64,000 nucleotides of DNA from Anaeramoeba flamelloides (Eukaryota > Metamonada > Anaeramoebidae). Positions within the stretch are counted from its first letter, which is position 1, and every line of letters begins with the position of its first letter. This document shows, in pieces, positions 11,896 through 22,860 of the stretch. The position numbers and the translations under genes were made by a program. A model generated the notes under the pieces. That model saw nothing but the letters and a program-made list of their open reading frames with translations. It was not told where the DNA came from and made no database searches. Location of the stretch: assembly GCA_027625915.1 (NCBI GenBank), contig JANTQA010000029.1:3472001-3536000 (forward strand), in the 5' to 3' direction.

Positions 11896-13327
11896 GGTCT
11901 CATATCAATTTAACATTCAATTCGAATTTCAAATGAGAGTTAAAATTTCACTCCTCTCTTTTTTAAAAGAACTTTGGTTTAAATTAGAATTGTTCAAACA
12001 CCACAAATTAAAATCAAATTATTTTTTTTAACTTTTCAAAAGAGGTTCATTCTATTAAAAAGAGATGAAATAATTAGAATTATTTCTTGTTTTGTGGTGA
12101 GGTGTGATTAAATCAAGAGAATGCAATGTTAATGTTAAATTTTTTTTTTTTTTTCAGTTAAAATACACAATATGAACAAAACATCTTTTTAAAATATTGA
12201 GTGTAGATCCTGGAGGTTTGTCGAGAACTTGAGTTTTCATTCTAAATTTTTATTTTTGAATTAAAAAAGTTCAAGATCCAAAAGAATTTAATTTTCTGCA
12301 AAATTAAGATTCAAAATTCCTTTTTTGGATCGTCACAACAAAAAATATCCATGACTTTTACAAAGGTTTGATCCTTGAAAAAGCTTTTGTACAACTTCCA
12401 AGAGTTTAAAACTGTAAAAAATCAAAATTTGTTTTTTTTTTTTAATTGACTAAAATCAAAAAATTCTCACAATTCAAAAATATAAATTTTAATGCCACAA
12501 CCGAGTTACAAATACAAACTAACTTTGGTTGTACACCTTGAGTGCATTGTCTTGGATCTCTTTTCTTTTTTTTTTTTTTCGAATTTGGTTTTTAAAGTTT
12601 GGAAACCTTTCCCATTTTTGTTTGACAATTGGTTGATAGTTTCGAAAAGAGAATCTTCATAAAAAGCATGAAAAGAAATTTAATATTAAAAAAATATGAA
12701 AAGTGATTCAATTTGGTTTCAAAGAAACCAACCAACCAACTGAGGAACCGAAAATGGAAAGAAAATTGTGATTTTGTTAAATATTTTGTAAAGTAAAAAA
12801 TTATTAAAATTAGCAAAGTCAAGGAGAAGAATTGGATTAATAAAAAGAATTACTTTTTTGTCTGAAACTTCTAAAGTGATCTTACAACCTTTTTCAGCAA
12901 AAGTACCAGCAAATTGAATCTCATTATTTTTAAAATAGCAATGAGGGCAATCAAACGATGCGATAATAATTTCTCTGAAATGTGGAATTTTGGTGAATAG
13001 TAAACGTGTTTCTCCATTCTTTTCACAGTTTACACACAAACTTTCAATTTTTAGAGGTACATCATCGTGTGACAAGTCTAAAAAAATTGGTTGTCCTTCT
13101 TTTGATTTTTTTGTTTTGTTATTGTACAAGACCTTCTTTTTTTTATTCGTTTCTTTTTCTTCTTCTTCTTCTTCTTTTTCTTTTTTGGTTTCTTTTTCTG
13201 TTTCTTTTTCTATTTCTTTTTTTGTTTCTTTTTCTGTTTCTTTTTCTTCTTGTTTTTCTTCAAGAACTTCTTTTTGATCTTCTTTTTTTTGAGTTAATTC
13301 TTCAAAATTTTCGGATTTGTTTGTCAT
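9457..13327 (-). CDS. ZPR1: ZPR1 zinc-finger protein
   Basis: ZPR1 is a eukaryotic protein that binds eEF1A (it has been reported to act as its folding chaperone) and is linked to growth signalling. Exons are 13327-12854, 10962-10673 and 10519-9457. The introns are 1891 nt (GTAATT...AAAAAG) and 153 nt (GTAATA...ATTAG). The sum is 1827 nt, giving 608 aa in a single frame. The duplicated ZPR1 architecture is complete. Zinc finger 1 has C98, C101, C127 and C130 with IPHFREIII between. The first helical/beta half, exon 2 (DMDRQIIKSE...NSYVEN), continues into LAPKEDPK in exon 3. Zinc finger 2 has C354, C357, C383 and C386, then NEIKSGGAISKKG, and the second half ends with QNEEFGLNDIKTENYE. Compared with the roughly 460-aa family norm it is lengthened by Lys/Glu runs at the N terminus (about residues 10-75), between the halves, and at the C terminus (about 550-608). 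The ATG at 13327 is the first in frame. Confidence 0.93.
10963..12853 (-). other. Large intron 1 of ZPR1 (1891 nt)
   Basis: The donor GTAATT follows SDKK and the acceptor AAAAAG precedes DMDRQ; both borders are fixed by family alignment. The intron contains poly-A/T runs and short inverted stretches (for example about 11990-12110, with CACCACAAA arms). I see no coding frame. Confidence 0.8.
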
Positions 13328-14284
13328 GTTAGGTAATATAATTAATTGTTTGTTTTCTTCAAGAGTAAAATAAATATATTTTAAAAAAAATGATTTTTCT
13401 TTTCGAGAAGAAATTCTTTAAAACAAAGTAAAATATTCCAGTTGTGAGACACAAAATGTATTTTAAGATCACAGATTAAGTTTGAACAAATTGGAAAACA
13501 AATTTTGGCTTTCTAAATTTTTTTTACAAAATTAAAAGTTACGTAATCTAATTTTTTTGGAAAAAATTCAAAGTACGTTTTTTGAAAAAAAATATAATAA
13601 TTTAACATTGTTTTTTTGATACATTTGTTTCAAAGATTGAAAATAAGATTATTTGGGTACAAACCAATGAAATAAGAGAATTTTGATTGGATATAAATTT
13701 TAAATCATGGATAGTAAATTTATTCCAAATCTTTTTGATTTTTTACCCTATTTTGGGTTTCATCAGGCTATTCACCCTGATAAATCAAAAAAAATGAAGG
13801 GGCGTATGTGGAATCTGGTTTCTTGAGCCCAAAATAACACGATTGATAAATTTTTCTTGATATAAAAATTGAAAAGAACGAATTATCCTTTTTTTATGGA
13901 ATCTTATTGCAAATTTGAAAAAATAGAAATTGTCAACAAACATAGGGCCAACCAACCCCTTAAGACAAAGTAAATCTCTTTCTTTTTTTTTCTTCTTAAT
14001 TAGTTCTTTTTGAAATAGGATTATTTTTTACCTTGATAAATATCTACAATTTTCCTGTTCTTTCCTTGAAGATCTTTTTGTAATTTCTGTGGGATGTGTT
14101 ATGTGAAATTTGAATCACATAATATTCAACTAATTATAGATGAGATTTCCATTCTGAAATCTGGGTATTATTGTGGATTCTTAGTTGGTCTCAATATATT
14201 CCTAGATAGATCACAAAAAATGTACAAATTAATAATTCAAGATCAATAATTTCCTTCTATTTCTCCAAACTTAGAAATTAATTA

Positions 14285-14757
14285 CAGTCACATAACTTTT
14301 TAGTACACACACTAATTAATCGAATCATCCTTAAAAAATTTTTTAAGGTACATTTCTAGAATTTAAGTTAAAAATTTTTTTTTAGATATTTCTTTGAATT
14401 GAAAAAAAAAATAAAAGATTTATTACTATTGGAAAATCTTTTTTCGTGTCTTATTTATTTTTGTTTGCCTTTGCAATTACTTTCCGTGTTACGAGAGATC
14501 TTAGATTTTTCAGTACTGTTAATTACAAAATAAAAAGATCAAAATTTTCATTAAGCTTTCCGACATAAAATCACATTCCTCGTATCAAAACTAATTATCA
14601 AAGAACTCAATTCTAAAAGGTAAATTAATAATTTAAGCTGATTTTAAGAATTAATAATTCGAAATGAAACATCTATTCAAAAATCTAAGTTCAGGAAAGC
14701 TGAAAGAAAATTTTATACCATTGATTTTGCAACAAATAGTATAAAGTCCTCGGACTG
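14285..14757. mobile_element. Possible TA-flanked inverted-repeat element
   Basis: The left end is TA then CAGTCACATAACTTTTTAGTA. The right end, reverse-complemented, reads TA then CAGTCCGAGGACTTTATACTA. The outer 24 nt agree at about 19 positions, but inner arm similarity is weak. The size and TA borders match the better elements elsewhere in the window. Confidence 0.35.
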
Positions 14758-14944
14758 TACAAAAAACAATTGATACCAAATTTATTCCCTTGTTTTACTT
14801 TGAGAACAATGTGATATAACTAACCCATATTTTTCGACTTAATCCATTCTGAATATATAACGAATGAAAGAATTATTCACTTACTTTGGAAATAAAATAA
14901 CCAAATTAATCGGATGACATCAAGTTAAAAACAAGAAATAACCT

Positions 14945-15290
14945 GATTTAAGGGATTATGGTAACCCTAGATTCCTCTATAATTGAAAGTATGTTGTAAT
15001 TCGGTGTAAATCGTATGATTACACAATGTCTCAAATAGCTCGAAAAAATCTATTAGAAATATTATTGCACAATAAATTCCCAGTCCTTTTTTACTAATAA
15101 TCACTTTTAAAAAATTTTCATTTTTGAAAAAAAAATTTTTTAATTCCTTTTCCAATCTAAAAATAGAAAAACCAAATAATAGGGTTTTAATATTTAAAAA
15201 CTAATATTTAGAACTCCCAAAAGCAACTATTTTTTTTAATTTTTTTAATTTCAAAGATTAACCCAATAACCATCAAAGGAAAAACCCTAA
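14945..15290. repeat. Dispersed repeat family E, copy 1
   Basis: Collinear with 27698-28010. Shared blocks are AAATCTATTA(G/T)A(A/G)ATATT, the AATAAATT block, TTAATTCC(T/C)TTTCCAA(A)TCTAAAAATAGAAAA and the following TTTAGAAC/CTAGAAC segment. Confidence 0.55.
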
Positions 15291-17219
15291 GACTGGTCAG
15301 CTTTATTTGCTTTTTTCTAAAGCTAATTATTACATCAATCTATTTTCAATACTTCAGAAATAATTGGTCAAAAAAATGTATTGGTTAATTATTTAATTTT
15401 TTAAAAAAAATTGAATTTTTTAGTAATTAATATACATTCCATGACAAATTTAAGAAAGATATTTTTCAACTTTGGAATCTGAATATTGATAATGCAACCT
15501 TTAAATTAGTGGCAAAATCCAGATTTTTTTCTAAAAAAATTGTTTGGGTTTTTTACTATACAATGATCTTTTTTAATTGATAAGATGAACAAATATTTAC
15601 TATTTTGACCAATTGTTTTTTTAGAGGCATTTGAACCATTTATCACTAATGTGGTTACAATTAATAACACAATGCTTTTATCTTAGACTTCTCGTTGGTT
15701 GATGCTAATCTCTTAAATAAATTTTAAAAAATAATTATGAAAATACAAAAATATTAATGTGTAATTTTTTGTCAAAAAATTGATTAAGATCTTTTTTTGG
15801 ATTTGTACCAGAAAAAGCATTTATTTCAACAAATAAATTTGTAAATCTGATAAAAAATTTTGATACAAAATTATTTAAGGTGGTAAGTAGATTTTACCAT
15901 TTTGAACAAATTTTAATTTAAAAAAAACATTAATCAAAAATATTTTCTGCATGCCATCAGATATTAAAACATTGAAACAAAAACACAATTTACTGCTCTA
16001 TTTAAGAAGGGGAAACGGGCATAAAGTAATTCAGAGTTGAAATTTTCATTATTCAATTATTAGAACATTGTTTTTTTTTTGAAGAAATTTCTGGTTTTAT
16101 TAAATTTGGTTTTGGATCTAGAATTGTGTTTATCGGGATGTTTGGAATTAATCAAATAGTAAACCATAAAAATAGACCAGAAAAGATGTGTATTCCCTAT
16201 AAACATTTTCTTTTTTAATCTCAAATAAGAAAGTTCACCCTTCCAAATAAATTGGTTGAAATCAATACTGAAAAACAAAAAATCAACCAAAAATTATTTT
16301 TGATGATTTATTATTTTTTTCTTCTTAAATTATCTGAATCCAAACAATTTATAATATTGAATTTCTCACCCAATTTCTATTAATTATTTCATTAAAACTT
16401 TTTTTTTACAAAATCGCTTCCTAAAATTGCCCTTTTCAAAATATTTTTTTCTAAACAAAGTCAAAACTAAAATAAAGATGGTTTTTTCAAAAATTAAAAT
16501 AAAAGGTTAAATTCTCAGGATCAAAAAACAGTTACAAAAGATTCAACCAAAAAAAATAAAGAAAAGATTGGAAAAAATTTCAATCATATTCATAATTATT
16601 TTTAGTTCTCATTTTAATGGAAAATTAATGATTATTAAATCAAACTAATTCATCCTAGAAAGCTTTATTTCTGAAGAGAAAGATTGAAAAAAAAAAAACA
16701 TCCTATTTTCTGAACTAACACTAGAATTAGATGAAATAAATGAAAATAGGATTTTTAAATTCATTTTAGGAAATTCTTTCGAAAAATAAACAGTAATTTG
16801 TTTCTCAAAAATTTTTCCAAACAAAATTATTTTCCTAAAGAATTAAAAATAAAACCAAATTAAGACAAAAGTAATTTTGTAAAATGTTATATAGATAAGA
16901 TCAAAAAATAAATGATTTTTATTTATTTTTTCTTAATCAATTTATTCATTTTATTTGAATTCCATTTTTTAGTTTCTCTGAAAATATGTTATACGAGGAT
17001 ATATTCCACTCCAGTATTTCTGAAAATATCAATTTATTTGGTAAAAGAAATGTTTTGAATAATTCAGTTTTAAATAAATGGTAGCACTCAAAATTTGAAC
17101 AATGTACTTACTTCCTTAATAAAATTTATTTTTGTGATTTTTTTAATTATTACAAGACAGATCTTGTAACTAAAATTTTAAAATAAATAGTAAATCAAAT
17201 AAGATTTTTTTTTTAAATA

Positions 17220-17664
17220 CAGTCTTTCCAAGTCTACCATAAAATTTTAAATAAAACACAATTGAGTTTTCTATTCTTATTTTCCATTTTCAAAAAATTC
17301 GGAAATAATAGCTATTATTCAAAAAAAAATTTCAATAAATGAGCTATTATTCAAGTTTTGAAACTTCACAAAAAAAAAATTCAAGATCACTTAAAACTTA
17401 AAAATTAGTGGTCCAAAAGAGCCCAAAAAAATATCAATATTGACTGATCTTGACAAATTAACCTTTTTTGAACAATATTTTTAAGTCCATCATGAATCTT
17501 CAGAAAATTTTTTTTTAATGTTTCAAAATTTGAATAATAGCTCATTTATTGAAATTTTTTTTTGAATAATAGCTATTATTTCCGAATTTTTTGAAAATGG
17601 AAAATAAGAAAAGAAAATTCAATTGTATTTTATTTAAAATTTTAGGGTAGCCTTGGAACGGCTG
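17220..17664. mobile_element. Foldback MITE with TA flanks
   Basis: 445 bp with near-perfect inverted arms of about 145 nt (17220-17367 against 17518-17664). The ends read CAGTCTTTCCAAGTCTACC and, reverse-complemented from the right, CAGCCGTTCCAAGGCTACCC. TA dinucleotides flank both sides (17218-17219 and 17665-17666), as expected for a TA target duplication of Tc1/mariner-type elements. The arms share ATAATAGCTATTATT and the GAATAATAGCTCATTTATTG segment. There is no transposase, so it is non-autonomous. Confidence 0.8.
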
Positions 17665-18111
17665 TATAACTTGTCAAATTTTAGAATTCTATTTCAAAAA
17701 AACATAATACTTTGTGGTTATTGGATTAAATTTACTATTAAAAGTTACTAGTTAATTTATTATTTTTACAAATAAATTAATATTTTATATTCGTTATAGT
17801 AAAGTATTCAACAACAAAATAAAATAATTAAAAAAAAAACAAACAAAGTAACAAAAATTTATCAATTTTTTTTTATTTATATTTTTTTTTCCAGAAAGAC
17901 AAAAAGTTTCATAAAATTTAAAAAAGCACTTTAAAATTAATTTTTGTAAACAATTTCAAGATTTTTTATAATTTTTATTTTTAAGTTTCATAATCATAAA
18001 TCTGAAAAAGGGAAAAAAAGTCATAAAGTAAAATTAAGTTGTTTCTTTTTGATTTGTATTTATCATTTGATTCTTTTGTAGAAACAAATTTGAAAGGATG
18101 AATAATTATAT

Positions 18112-19072
18112 TTAGAAAAGTCCTGCCTTTTTCATTTCTTTTTCAACAAATTCCCAATTAATTACTTGGAAAAATTTATCAATTGATCCCCCTCTGTTAT
18201 TTTGGTAATCTAAATAATAAGCATGCTATTGAAAATTTAAAATGAAAAGGATTTCAAAAAAAAAAAAAGAGAAAAATTTCAAATTTACAATCATAATAAA
18301 TACCAAAAAAAAAAAAAAAAAAATAAAAATTCAAATTTTGAAAACTTACTTCCCAGACATCAATAACAAGTAAAGGTTTTTTGTTAAGTGGGATTGGGTT
18401 CATTGCATTTGAAGCTTGCATGATTTCTAAAGTGTTTCCATCAGCAACTAACCAACACCAACCAGATCCGAAGACTGTGGCTGCCTTTTGCTTGAATTGT
18501 TTCAAAAAGTCTTCGAATGATCCAAAGCTATTTGAAAGTATTTCTTTAACTTTTTCAGATGGTTCTTTTCCGTTTGGAATCATACAGTTCCAATAGAATG
18601 AATGGTTGAAATGTTGTGAACCTATTTTGTGAAATTTTAATTGATTTAAAAGTCAAACAAGAATAAGAAAAGAGAAAAATAAAATTATTCAAATTAAAAA
18701 TTTTGACAGGCAAAAAAAAGAAAAAGAAAAAGAAAAAAACAAAAAACTTACTATTATTAAAAACTCCTTTAAATTCTTCGTTTTCGAAAGCTCCTTTGAT
18801 TATTTCTTCAAGAGACGAGTTTTCAAATTTTGTTCCTATTAGTATTTTATTCAAGATCACAAACCAAATAAGTCATTTATTAAAATTAGATCAATAAAAA
18901 GAGAAAAAAAAAAAGTTTTTGAAAATTAATAGTTACCTTTAATTCCATTGTTTAATTTGGTAACATAGCCATTGTGATGTTTTCCAAAGTGGAATGACAT
19001 TGTTTTGCCACTAATAGCAGGTTCAATACCTTCTTCAATGTTATAAGGGAGTTTAGGAAGTGTGAAAGCCAT
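18112..19072 (-). CDS. Iron superoxide dismutase
   Basis: Converts superoxide to hydrogen peroxide and oxygen. Four exons: 19072-18937, 18835-18752, 18621-18350 and 18225-18112. The introns of 101, 130 and 124 nt have GTAACT/GTAAGT/GTAAGT donors and ATAG acceptors. The 606 nt total gives 201 aa, the normal length of the family. The metal ligands are all present: H28 (in MSFHFGKHH), H80, D161 and H165 (DVWEHAYY, split by intron 3). Q76 in [11 protein letters not shown] occupies the active-site glutamine position typical of Fe enzymes rather than the Mn type, and GSGWCWLV is the usual core. It begins directly at the fold ([10 protein letters not shown]), so no targeting peptide is visible and a cytosolic site is inferred. 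Three clean introns show long residence in the nucleus, although this enzyme class in anaerobic protists is usually traced to bacteria. Confidence 0.95.
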
Positions 19073-19172
19073 TTTAATTGCTTTGGAATTAGGTTTAAGA
19101 ATGATAAAAAGAGAAAGAAAAACAATGTGGAAATTAAGTCGAATTTCAAAAGAGATTAAGGCTTTTAAAAGG

Positions 19173-19203
<31 letters not shown>

Positions 19204-19839
19204 AAAATTGAACGAGATAGTTTACTTGGTAAGTTTTAAGAAAAGTTAATTTTAAAAAAAATGAAAATAATAATCGACAAAAATGTTTTAAAGTGAGGTT
19301 AATAATTTTCTGTGTAAACAATTCGATGTCTTTAGAGAAAAAAAAATTTAAACTTTAACCTCATCTTTTGATTCTAGATTTTTCTTCTTTTTTTTGTTTT
19401 ATTTTTACAAAAAGAAAAATCTAGAGGATCAAATTGAGGATTAAACACAGTTTCGTTTCAAGTTATTCTATTCATTTTGGTGGATCTTTTAACGAAAATG
19501 ATAATTTCCTTTAATTTGCGCAAATTGTGAATATTATTTGACACTTTAACCATTCTGAAAGATTTTCTTGTTTTTTACTTTTTGGTTTCCAACTTTCAGA
19601 GATACAGCGGTTTCGTTTATTTATTTTTGATTAATTGGGAGAAATCTGAGCAATTTTCAAAATACATTGTGTTTAGATTTTTTTTGTTGATGTTTAATTT
19701 TGACAAGATTAAAAAGTTTTTGGATTATCCCAGTAGGTAATTTGTTTCATGAATTTTGAAAATTTGTTTCAATTTTTTATGACTGTTGTTTTAAATTTAA
19801 AAAGGGAGATTTCAGCTTGTAAGTTATCTTTAGGAAAAA

Positions 19840-20245
19840 AAGGGAAAAAAAGATCAACAAGGTTTTTAAATGGTAAATATTCTTGAAAAAGAAAAGTAAA
19901 ATCATTTAATAAAAGAAAAATAAATAATAAGAGATAAAAGAGAGGATTCTACACAATAACAGTTTTTATCATACTATTTTTTGGTACAGGTTTTTCTTTC
20001 ATTGATCAACCATCAAAAAGTTGTTGAAAAAATCGACTTTTTTTTATTTCTCAAAACCTCTTGAACAATTTCTTTATGAAAGTAGATTTAATAGTTAAGG
20101 TTTAATTGATCAAATTGAAAATAGTGTGAAGAATTATTCTTTAGAGTTTATTGGTTTCTTATTTTAATTGATCTAACTTTTGTATTTTCAGGTTTTACTA
20201 AGGTTCCCAATCAAAAACCTGTTTTAGTTTTATTCTCTGTTTCAA
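19840..20245. repeat. Dispersed repeat family C, copy 1
   Basis: About 400 bp sharing a CACAATAACAGTTTTT block, a TTTTTCTTT..TTGATCAA block, TTGGTTTCTTATTTTAATTGAT and a terminal AAGGTTCCCAATCAAAAACC with copies 2 and 3. The ends are inverted relative to each other (left CAAGGTTTTTAAATGGTAAA). Confidence 0.6.
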
Positions 20246-20323
20246 ATTTAAGGTTATTTCTGATTAAAGTGAATATTTTTTAATCTTTCTTTGGAAAAGT
20301 GAAATTCAAAAAGAAGTAGATTA

Positions 20324-20815
20324 GAGCAGTGAAAAAAATACAGGACATGAAAAAAATCGCAGACAAGATTTTTCATTATGAATATTAGTAAAATTATTGT
20401 GTAATTTCGTTTATTTACAATCAAATTCCTTTTTTTAAGAATCGAACTTTTTCAATTATAACCCCCCCACTTATTAGAATGATGATTAATGAAATCAAAC
20501 TTGTTCAAAACCCCATTCAATCAATCAAAAAACAAGAAGAAAAATTATCATTTTCCAAACTCTAGTAAACCTCAATAAAACTCGATTGTTTTTCAAAAAA
20601 AGTTGATCAACATATGGCTCTCAAACAATTACTCCATTATTCTAGAGACACCTTACTTTGATGGACTTTAGGTAGGTTTTTTACTGTTTTCATAAAAAAA
20701 TTGGTTATTTATAATAAGGATTTCATTGAAATTAGACAAAAATTTTACGAATACTCACAATTAAAAATCTTGTCAGAGATTTTTTTCATGTCCGGTATTT
20801 TTTTCCCTACTATAC
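20324..20815. mobile_element. Inverted-repeat element with ~110-nt arms
   Basis: The left arm GAAAAAAATACAGGACATG, followed by AAAAAAATCGCAGACAAG, is mirrored on the right. There the reverse complement reads GGAAAAAAATACCGGACATG, then AAAAAAATCTCTGACAAG. Similarity continues inward for about 110 nt. Size is about 490 bp. No coding content. Confidence 0.65.
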
Positions 20816-22334
20816 TAAGATTTTTCCTGTCTGAATAATAAGATAAAATATTTTACTTTTTTTTATTTCTCCTTTTTATGAAATTATTTAATTTCTCTTT
20901 AGTTTTGATAACAGATAATAAACATTTTCGGCAGAAGATGTACAATTTTGATCCGGACATGCACTCTCAACAGTGATCAATTATTTAAGGTTTTAACAAA
21001 AATTGTTATAATATAAAACAAAAAATTTGGAGACAATAATTCAAATAAATTTAAAAGAAAAATACAATTAAAAAAATTTTCCAAATCAAAATTTTAACTG
21101 TTTTTTTTTATAACTTTCAAAACGAAGTTTATAATTGGAATTTAAATGCGTGAGTACTTTAACAAAGGAATTTTGATTTGTAAATCTGTTTTTTTTTCTT
21201 CAATGAGATGTAAGAATTAAAAAAATGAAATATTTTGCAGAATTTTTACTAACTTATATCTGTAATATTAAAAAAGCAAATAGAACGTGAGAAAAATTAT
21301 TTTTTTGAGAAAATTTTCCTTGTAAAGAAATTTTAGAGCCCTAGTACATTATTGATATTCTTCGATTATTTTTACTTGATATATTATTTAAGTTGATATT
21401 AGTCTAATATTTGTTTTTACGTATCAAAATGTAGAAAAAGGTAAAAATTTTAGGAATTATTTTATCTCATTTTCAAATCAAGTTAATATTTTACAAAAAT
21501 ACTTAAAAATTAATTGTTATGAAATAAAATCCACCAAAATACCAATTTAACCAAGAATTGTAATATAATTTTTTCACAATTAACTTGATTTTTTTTTTAA
21601 AAATAACAAAACTCTTGAATTATTTTTACATTTTTAATTTTCATAAATTCTTGAAAACAAAAATCTAAAAAAACTTTGTGATAAAAACTCAACCCAATTT
21701 GTCTTGGAACAATTAATTGTTTTTTTTTGAAATAATAAAAACAAAAAAAAATGTCACACATATATTAATCAATTTTCTTTTGGGTATTTGGTTAAGGTGA
21801 TTCTATTCAAAATATCAAAGAGGGGGGTAAATACAATCCTGGAAAGAGTTCTTGAGAATTTTAATCACGGAAAAAAATCAAAAAAAAAAAAAGAATAAAA
21901 AATATAAAAGAAAACTAAAGTTCATTTTGAAGGACCATTCTGATTTTTGGAGGGTATGTGACATTCAATAAACAATTTCCAAAAGTTGCAGGACTGTTAT
22001 CTTACGTTAGAGTTGTATATCAAGAATTTTTGAAATGTTCTTCACTTTTTCGCCTATAAAATCGTGATAATTTTTCCATTTAATTTTTACTTCTCTTCGT
22101 GAGGTGTCCAATTTTATTTAAATAAAATTTTTATTCTATATTTACCGATTAAACTCAACACCTAAGATTATTTTTGATCAAAATTGGAGAATATTTCGAT
22201 GTAAACACCATCACAATAAAAATAACAGATGAATGAAAATAGGTTAATAGAACTTCAATATTTTCGTATGTAGTCTTTAAGGGTCTAATCCTTATATTGA
22301 AAAATAATATTTTGAAATGGAAAGAAACCTTTTA

Positions 22335-22860
22335 GTAATTTGTATTAGTACCTAATACCAATTAAAAACCCAATCAACGAGCGTAGTAATACAGCTTTCA
22401 AAATAATAAATTATCAAAAAAGATGACATTTTTAGAAAAAACGCAGGATAGACACTCAATTTCCAATTTGAATTGTAAACAAAATAAAAATTTGAAAACA
22501 ATAGTATTAATTTTAAATGCTAGATTTGTTGGTTTTTGATCTCCATCTTATGTATTTTTGAGATTTGTGTTTTTTTTTTTATTTATCAAACGAGTTATTT
22601 TTATCTAAGGAAAGTTACATTATCCCTACTTGGTCAAATTTAGAGTTTTACAAAATAACCACAATTTAGATTAAAACGATTTAAATTGATTTTATACTTT
22701 GAGAAAACAATTTAATTTAAATTGAAGAAATTTAACCCTTAGGAAAATTTACAATAAGATACAATGCTTTTTTTTATTTGTTTTTTTGAAATTTAATTTC
22801 TTGAAATTGAAATTACTTTGGAATTTTTTTGTTTTATAAATTAAAATACATAACACTTTA
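22335..22860. repeat. Dispersed repeat family D, copy 1
   Basis: Collinear with 33720-34235 over about 520 bp. Landmarks are CCTAATACCAATTAAAAACCC, ACATTTTTAGAAAAAACGC, GACACTCAATTTCCAATTTG and ACAAAATAACCACAATTTAG. Identity by eye is near 70%. No open frame. Confidence 0.65.

Larger units (their letters stand above)
13328..18111. other. Intergenic gap ZPR1-SOD with repeats
   Basis: No credible gene. It contains a repeat-E copy (14945-15290), a weak TA-flanked element (14285-14757) and a strong foldback element (17220-17664). A short GC-richer patch near 13745-13830 gives only a 22-codon frame. Confidence 0.5.

Noticed and set aside
12277-12331. Hairpin with GATCC ends in the ZPR1 intron
   Set aside because: Imperfect and short; expected by chance in such A/T-rich DNA.
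13745-13830. GC-richer patch with a peptide containing HPDKS, reminiscent of a J-domain
   Set aside because: Only about 22 codons, no surrounding J-domain helices, no splice sites that extend it.
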